DNA of 64,000 bases, taken from Lachnospiraceae bacterium (lineage in GTDB: Bacteria; Bacillota; Clostridia; Lachnospirales; Lachnospiraceae). Made by a program: the position numbers and the translations under genes. Of this stretch, positions 61,701 to 64,000 are shown piece by piece. The stretch is from the NCBI GenBank assembly GCA_024693925.1, contig JAILKH010000065.1, positions 1 through 64,000 of the forward strand. The letters run 5' to 3'. Positions within the stretch are counted from its first letter, which is position 1. The number at the start of each line of letters is the position of its first letter. The notes below the pieces were generated by a model, which was given only the letters and a program-made list of their open reading frames with translations, did not search any database and was not told the origin of the DNA.

Positions 61701-62952
61701 CAAAAAAAGCAGCAGCATAATAATGTGCAACCGTTTCCACTTCACCTTCATCCAGTAATAAAGCGGCCTTTATCAATGCTTCTCCATATCCTGTGGAGCA
61801 GGAGTGAACGATCCTTGCTTTATCAGGAAGTAAAGAATATATTTCTTTAATAGCCCGTATGGTCGTTGCCAGAGGATTTCCGTTATTATTGCTGTAAAAA
61901 GAATATAATAATGAACCATTCTCCGAAACCAGTGCAGCTTTGGTAGTTGTTGATCCGGCATCTATACCCAGGAAACAATCACCCTTATATTTACTTAAAT
62001 CGCCGGTTGTTACACAATGAGAATTATGACGCTTTTCAAAATCATCATATTCTTTTTGGTCGGCAAATAAGGGCTCCATTCTTGCAACCTCAAATTCCAT
62101 ATGTATATCCGAATTTAATTTCTCCTTGAGCGCACTTAAAGAAATAAAATTATCTTCTTTATAATTCAAAGCAGAGCCTATTGCTGCAAAAAGATGGGAA
62201 TTTTCGGGAATTATCGTATGTTCCTCATCCAGTTTCAGGGTACGTATAAATGCATTTTTAAGTTCCGACAGGAAATGAAGAGGACCGCCAAGAAAAGCAA
62301 CATGTCCCCGTATGGGTTTACCGCAGGCAAGTCCTGATATAGTTTGATTTACCACTGCCTGAAAGATCGAAGCCGAAAGATCTTCCCTTGTTGCACCTTC
62401 GTTTATAAGAGGTTGAATATCGGATTTGGCAAAGACTCCGCATCTTGCCGCAATAGTATATAAAGATTTATAGGACTTGGCATATTCATTTAAACCTGTA
62501 GCATCTGTTTGCAACAAGGAAGCCATTTGATCGATAAAAGAACCGGTACCTCCCGCACAGATTCCATTCATACGCTGTTCAACATTTCCACCTTCAAAAT
62601 ATATGATCTTGGCATCTTCACCACCAAGTTCAATAGCCACATCTACTTTATCACTATAGTCCTTAAGCGCAGTAGATACAGCGATAACCTCCTGAACAAA
62701 GGGAATTTCCAGATGCTTGGCCAATGTTAAACCGCCTGAACCCGTTATCATAGGATGAACTTCAATATCTCCCAGTTTATTAAATGAATCGGTTATAAGA
62801 TCCTTTAAGGTTTCTCTGATATTGGCAAAATGCCTTTTATAATCCGAGAAAAGTATATTATGCTTATCGTCCAGTAAAGCTATTTTTACAGTGGTGGAGC
62901 CTATATCAATGCCTAAAGTATATAAACCTTTGTTTAAATTTTTACTGCTCAT
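58708..62952 (-). CDS. Large acyl-CoA dehydratase activase / HgdB-like fusion (BadF/BcrA ATPase family)
   Basis: A 1414-residue protein. Two ASKHA activase domains of the BadF/BadG/HgdC type come first: [15 protein letters not shown] with [13 protein letters not shown], and from about residue 328 [14 protein letters not shown] with [12 protein letters not shown] and [13 protein letters not shown], each with the Cys-Gly loop that binds a 4Fe-4S cluster. A DUF2229 part (about 650-870: [35 protein letters not shown]) and an HgdB-like part (about 960-1400: [56 protein letters not shown]) follow. Family activases use ATP to push an electron into 2-hydroxyacyl-CoA dehydratase; what this all-in-one form does is unknown. 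Confidence 0.88.
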   Translation of the reverse strand: MSSKNLNKGLYTLGIDIGSTTVKIALLDDKHNILFSDYKRHFANIRETLKDLITDSFNKLGDIEVHPMITGSGGLTLAKHLEIPFVQEVIAVSTALKDYSDKVDVAIELGGEDAKIIYFEGGNVEQRMNGICAGGTGSFIDQMASLLQTDATGLNEYAKSYKSLYTIAARCGVFAKSDIQPLINEGATREDLSASIFQAVVNQTISGLACGKPIRGHVAFLGGPLHFLSELKNAFIRTLKLDEEHTIIPENSHLFAAIGSALNYKEDNFISLSALKEKLNSDIHMEFEVARMEPLFADQKEYDDFEKRHNSHCVTTGDLSKYKGDCFLGIDAGSTTTKAALVSENGSLLYSFYSNNNGNPLATTIRAIKEIYSLLPDKARIVHSCSTGYGEALIKAALLLDEGEVETVAHYYAAAFFEPEVDCILDIGGQDMKCIKIKNKNVDSVQLNEACSSGCGSFIETFAKSLNYSVTDFAKEALFAKHPIDLGTRCTVFMNSKVKQAQKEGAGVDDISAGLAYSVIKNALFKVIKVSDAASLGKKIVVQGGTFYNDAVLRSFEKISGGEAIRPDIAGIMGAFGAALIARERYEDKKSTTMLSIDKINALEFSTSMAKCKGCTNNCRLTINRFSGGRQYISGNRCERGLGKQKNENNLPNLYEYKEKKIFGYEPLDITEAKRGVVGIPRVLNIYENYPFWFTFFTKLKYRVVLSPRSSHKIYELGIESIPSESECYPAKLAHGHVEWLIKQGIEYIFYPALFYERKEQEGATNHYNCPIVTSYSENIKNNMDEIVNGMIRFHNPFLSFENFKIVSHELINAFPEIPSDEVFAAAKEGWEEMERVREDIRKKGEETLKYLEENHCHGIVLAGRPYHIDPEINHGIPEMINSYGMAVLTEDSISHLNNCERPLLVSDQWMYHSRLYAAANYVKIREDLDLVQLNSFGCGLDAVTTDQVNDILTASGKIYTCLKIDEVNNLGAARIRIRSLLSAIKLKKKHKEIREIRSAAYERVVFTKEMSGNYTILCPNMSPIHFDILEKAFNSCGYNLVVLNNSNKASIDTGLKYVNNDACYPSLIVVGQLMDAILSGQYDTDRLAVIISQTGGGCRATNYIAFIRRALKKAGYEHIPVISLNLGKIETNPGFKINLKLAKRLVYAAVFGDIFMKCLYRMRPYELNKGSADKVHEKWIRICQDFVVGNHQSFKVFSQICKDIIADFDNIPIDESLKKPRVGIVGEILVKYSPTANNDLVKLLEQEGAEAVVPDLLDFMQYCFYNQIYKAEHLGKSKKTAYLSSIAIKGIDKLRGAAIQALESSKHFVPPVKIYKIVDYAKDIVSIGNQTGEGWFLTGEMIELIHSGVNNIVCTQPFGCLPNHVVGKGVIKELRRQYPDSNIVAIDYDPGASEVNQLNRIKLMLSTAFKKLV

Positions 62953-63161
62953 TTTAATGCCTTTCGATCAAATCCTGTAATTGATGTATATATATAAGTA
63001 AAATAAATATAGTATTATTTTATATAAATAAAGATTTAGATAGTTTACTACAAATAAAAAAAAACTTCAATCCCAAAGCCCGGGACAAAGGTTTATAGTT
63101 TTGTTTACTTTTCTCAAACTAAATGCTAAACTATACTATAAAAACAAAAAAGGAAGCTAAA
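62953..63161. other. Divergent 209-base intergenic region
   Basis: Lies between the activase gene and the rhomboid-like gene and must hold both promoters. TATACT occurs at 63132-63137, 25 bases before the rightward ATG, but no good -35 is at proper distance. A short TCCC/GGGA fold near 63071 is weak. Very AT-rich otherwise; no gene seen. Confidence 0.4.
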
Positions 63162-64000
63162 ATGAATACTCTGTTAAATAAACTTGAACGAAAATTCGGC
63201 AGATATGCCATTGTAAATTTATCTAAATATGTGATCGGGTGCTATATACTGGGTTATGCCATAATGATAATCGGCAGGATAACAGGTACAAATCTTTTAG
63301 GGTTCTTTTCTTTGGATCCCTATAAAATCCTTCATGGTCAGATATGGCGTCTTATCACCTGGATAATAGTTCCGCCACAGTCAATAGATCTCTTTACCAT
63401 AATAATGCTGATGCTTTATTATTCTCTGGGTACATCTTTGGAAAGAACCTGGGGAACCTTCAGATTTAACATATATATTTTTTCGGGAATGATATTTACC
63501 ATAATAGGGGCTTTTATTTTATATATAATATGTTATTTTGGTAATGCACCTATGGACAATATAGGACTTATAATTTCGCTGTCCTTCAGTACTTATTACG
63601 TAAATATGTCAATCTTTCTGGCTTTTGCAGCGGAATATCCGGATATGCAACTGCTGTTATTTTTTATAATCCCCATAAAGATCAAATGGCTGGCTATAGC
63701 CGATGTTATACTCCTTATATATAATATAATAACCAGCGGATTTTCCGTAGCCATTGCAATAATCGCTTCGTTGTTGAATTTTATAATATTTTTCTTCGGA
63801 GTCAGAAATTACAGATCCGTTTCATCTTTTGACATGAAAAGGAAACATAAATTTAATAATGCTTCAAATACTCATATAAAAAGGGTAACTAAACATAAAT
63901 GTGCCATATGCGGACGGACAGAATCGGACGATGAAGATCTTGAGTTCAGATTTTGTTCCAAATGTAACGGTAATTATGAATATTGTCAGGATCATCTGTT
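63162..64000 (+). CDS. Rhomboid-like membrane protein with C-terminal zinc-binding motif (3' end cut)
   Basis: About 279 residues visible; the frame runs off the window. Six or so membrane helices fill residues 20-215. The segments HGQIWRLITWIIVPPQ and YYSLGTSLERTWGTFRFNIYIFSG match rhomboid-fold proteins, but the GxSG active-site serine motif and a partner histidine are not seen, so it is probably an inactive, derlin-like relative. After a basic linker (KRKHKF) there is CAICGR...FCSKCNGNYEYCQDH, a CxxC/CxxC zinc ribbon. AAGGAAG lies 6 bases before the ATG. Role unknown. Confidence 0.72.
   Translation, partial: MNTLLNKLERKFGRYAIVNLSKYVIGCYILGYAIMIIGRITGTNLLGFFSLDPYKILHGQIWRLITWIIVPPQSIDLFTIIMLMLYYSLGTSLERTWGTFRFNIYIFSGMIFTIIGAFILYIICYFGNAPMDNIGLIISLSFSTYYVNMSIFLAFAAEYPDMQLLLFFIIPIKIKWLAIADVILLIYNIITSGFSVAIAIIASLLNFIIFFFGVRNYRSVSSFDMKRKHKFNNASNTHIKRVTKHKCAICGRTESDDEDLEFRFCSKCNGNYEYCQDHL

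Noticed and set aside
1..64000. CRISPR arrays, tRNA or rRNA genes, insertion sequences, prophage, defence islands
   Set aside because: No direct repeats with regular spacers, no CCA-ended cloverleaf or rRNA stretches, no transposase or integrase reading frames were found by reading; gaps between genes are all under 350 bases.

Overview
This window looks like chromosomal DNA of an AT-rich anaerobic member of the Clostridia, most likely a Lachnospiraceae species close to Butyrivibrio, Lachnospira or Roseburia. The evidence is the SCIFF peptide with its radical-SAM maturase beside a fused SecDF, a HemZ-type radical SAM enzyme in a relA-hisS-aspS neighbourhood, a MurE with the DNPR signature of meso-diaminopimelate enzymes, DUF815, DUF5662 and DUF5050 proteins, Gram-positive Shine-Dalgarno sites and sigma-A type promoters. 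The genus is inference. I found no insertion sequence, prophage, CRISPR array, tRNA or rRNA. Most genes point right; the exceptions are a DUF5050 gene, a HAD/ABC-F pair and a 1414-residue activase.

Left part (1-12.3 kb): a cut AI-2E family permease; a membrane-bound Cache-HAMP-SpoIIE phosphatase; a degenerate CbiE/CbiT-like protein with two overlapping SMR-type half transporters and a FolB-FolK fusion; then DUF815 ATPase, Ppx/GppA-HD and polyphosphate kinase. From 12.9 to 21.3 kb lies a seven-gene surface-polymer cluster: VTC domain, DUF4956, CotH kinase, a 61-residue membrane protein, AlgI-type MBOAT, DHHW protein and a cellulose-synthase-like glycosyltransferase with a PilZ-like tail. It probably makes and O-acylates an exopolysaccharide.

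Middle part (21.3-48 kb) is housekeeping: HAD phosphatase and ABC-F ATPase (minus strand), RelA-MBL-HemZ-HisS-AspS, a zinc-ribbon membrane protein, DUF5662, a CNNM/CorC protein, SCIFF-ScfB-SecDF-RecJ, an acyl-CoA ligase with an AGCS amino-acid symporter, MurE, and rpsB-tsf behind a strong promoter and a foldable leader.

Right part (48-64 kb): a GH2 glycosidase that may be read from a leaderless mRNA; a pheA-aroQ-tyrA aromatic operon preceded by what looks like a Tyr/Phe-codon leader peptide and attenuator; an LRR protein; an orphan HMGL-like aldolase; a split PurH (PurO plus a stand-alone AICAR transformylase) with a palindrome over its promoter; a membrane protein carrying a pseudo-receiver and pseudo-HPt; the large activase/HgdB fusion; and a cut rhomboid-like protein with a zinc-binding tail.

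The most interesting points are the pheA attenuator, the degenerate phosphorelay protein, the surface-polymer cluster with its DltX-like small protein next to polyphosphate genes, the hairpin between SCIFF and its maturase, and the degenerate CbiET relative beside paired SMR proteins. All positions and motifs were read by eye; no alignment, folding or database search was run.
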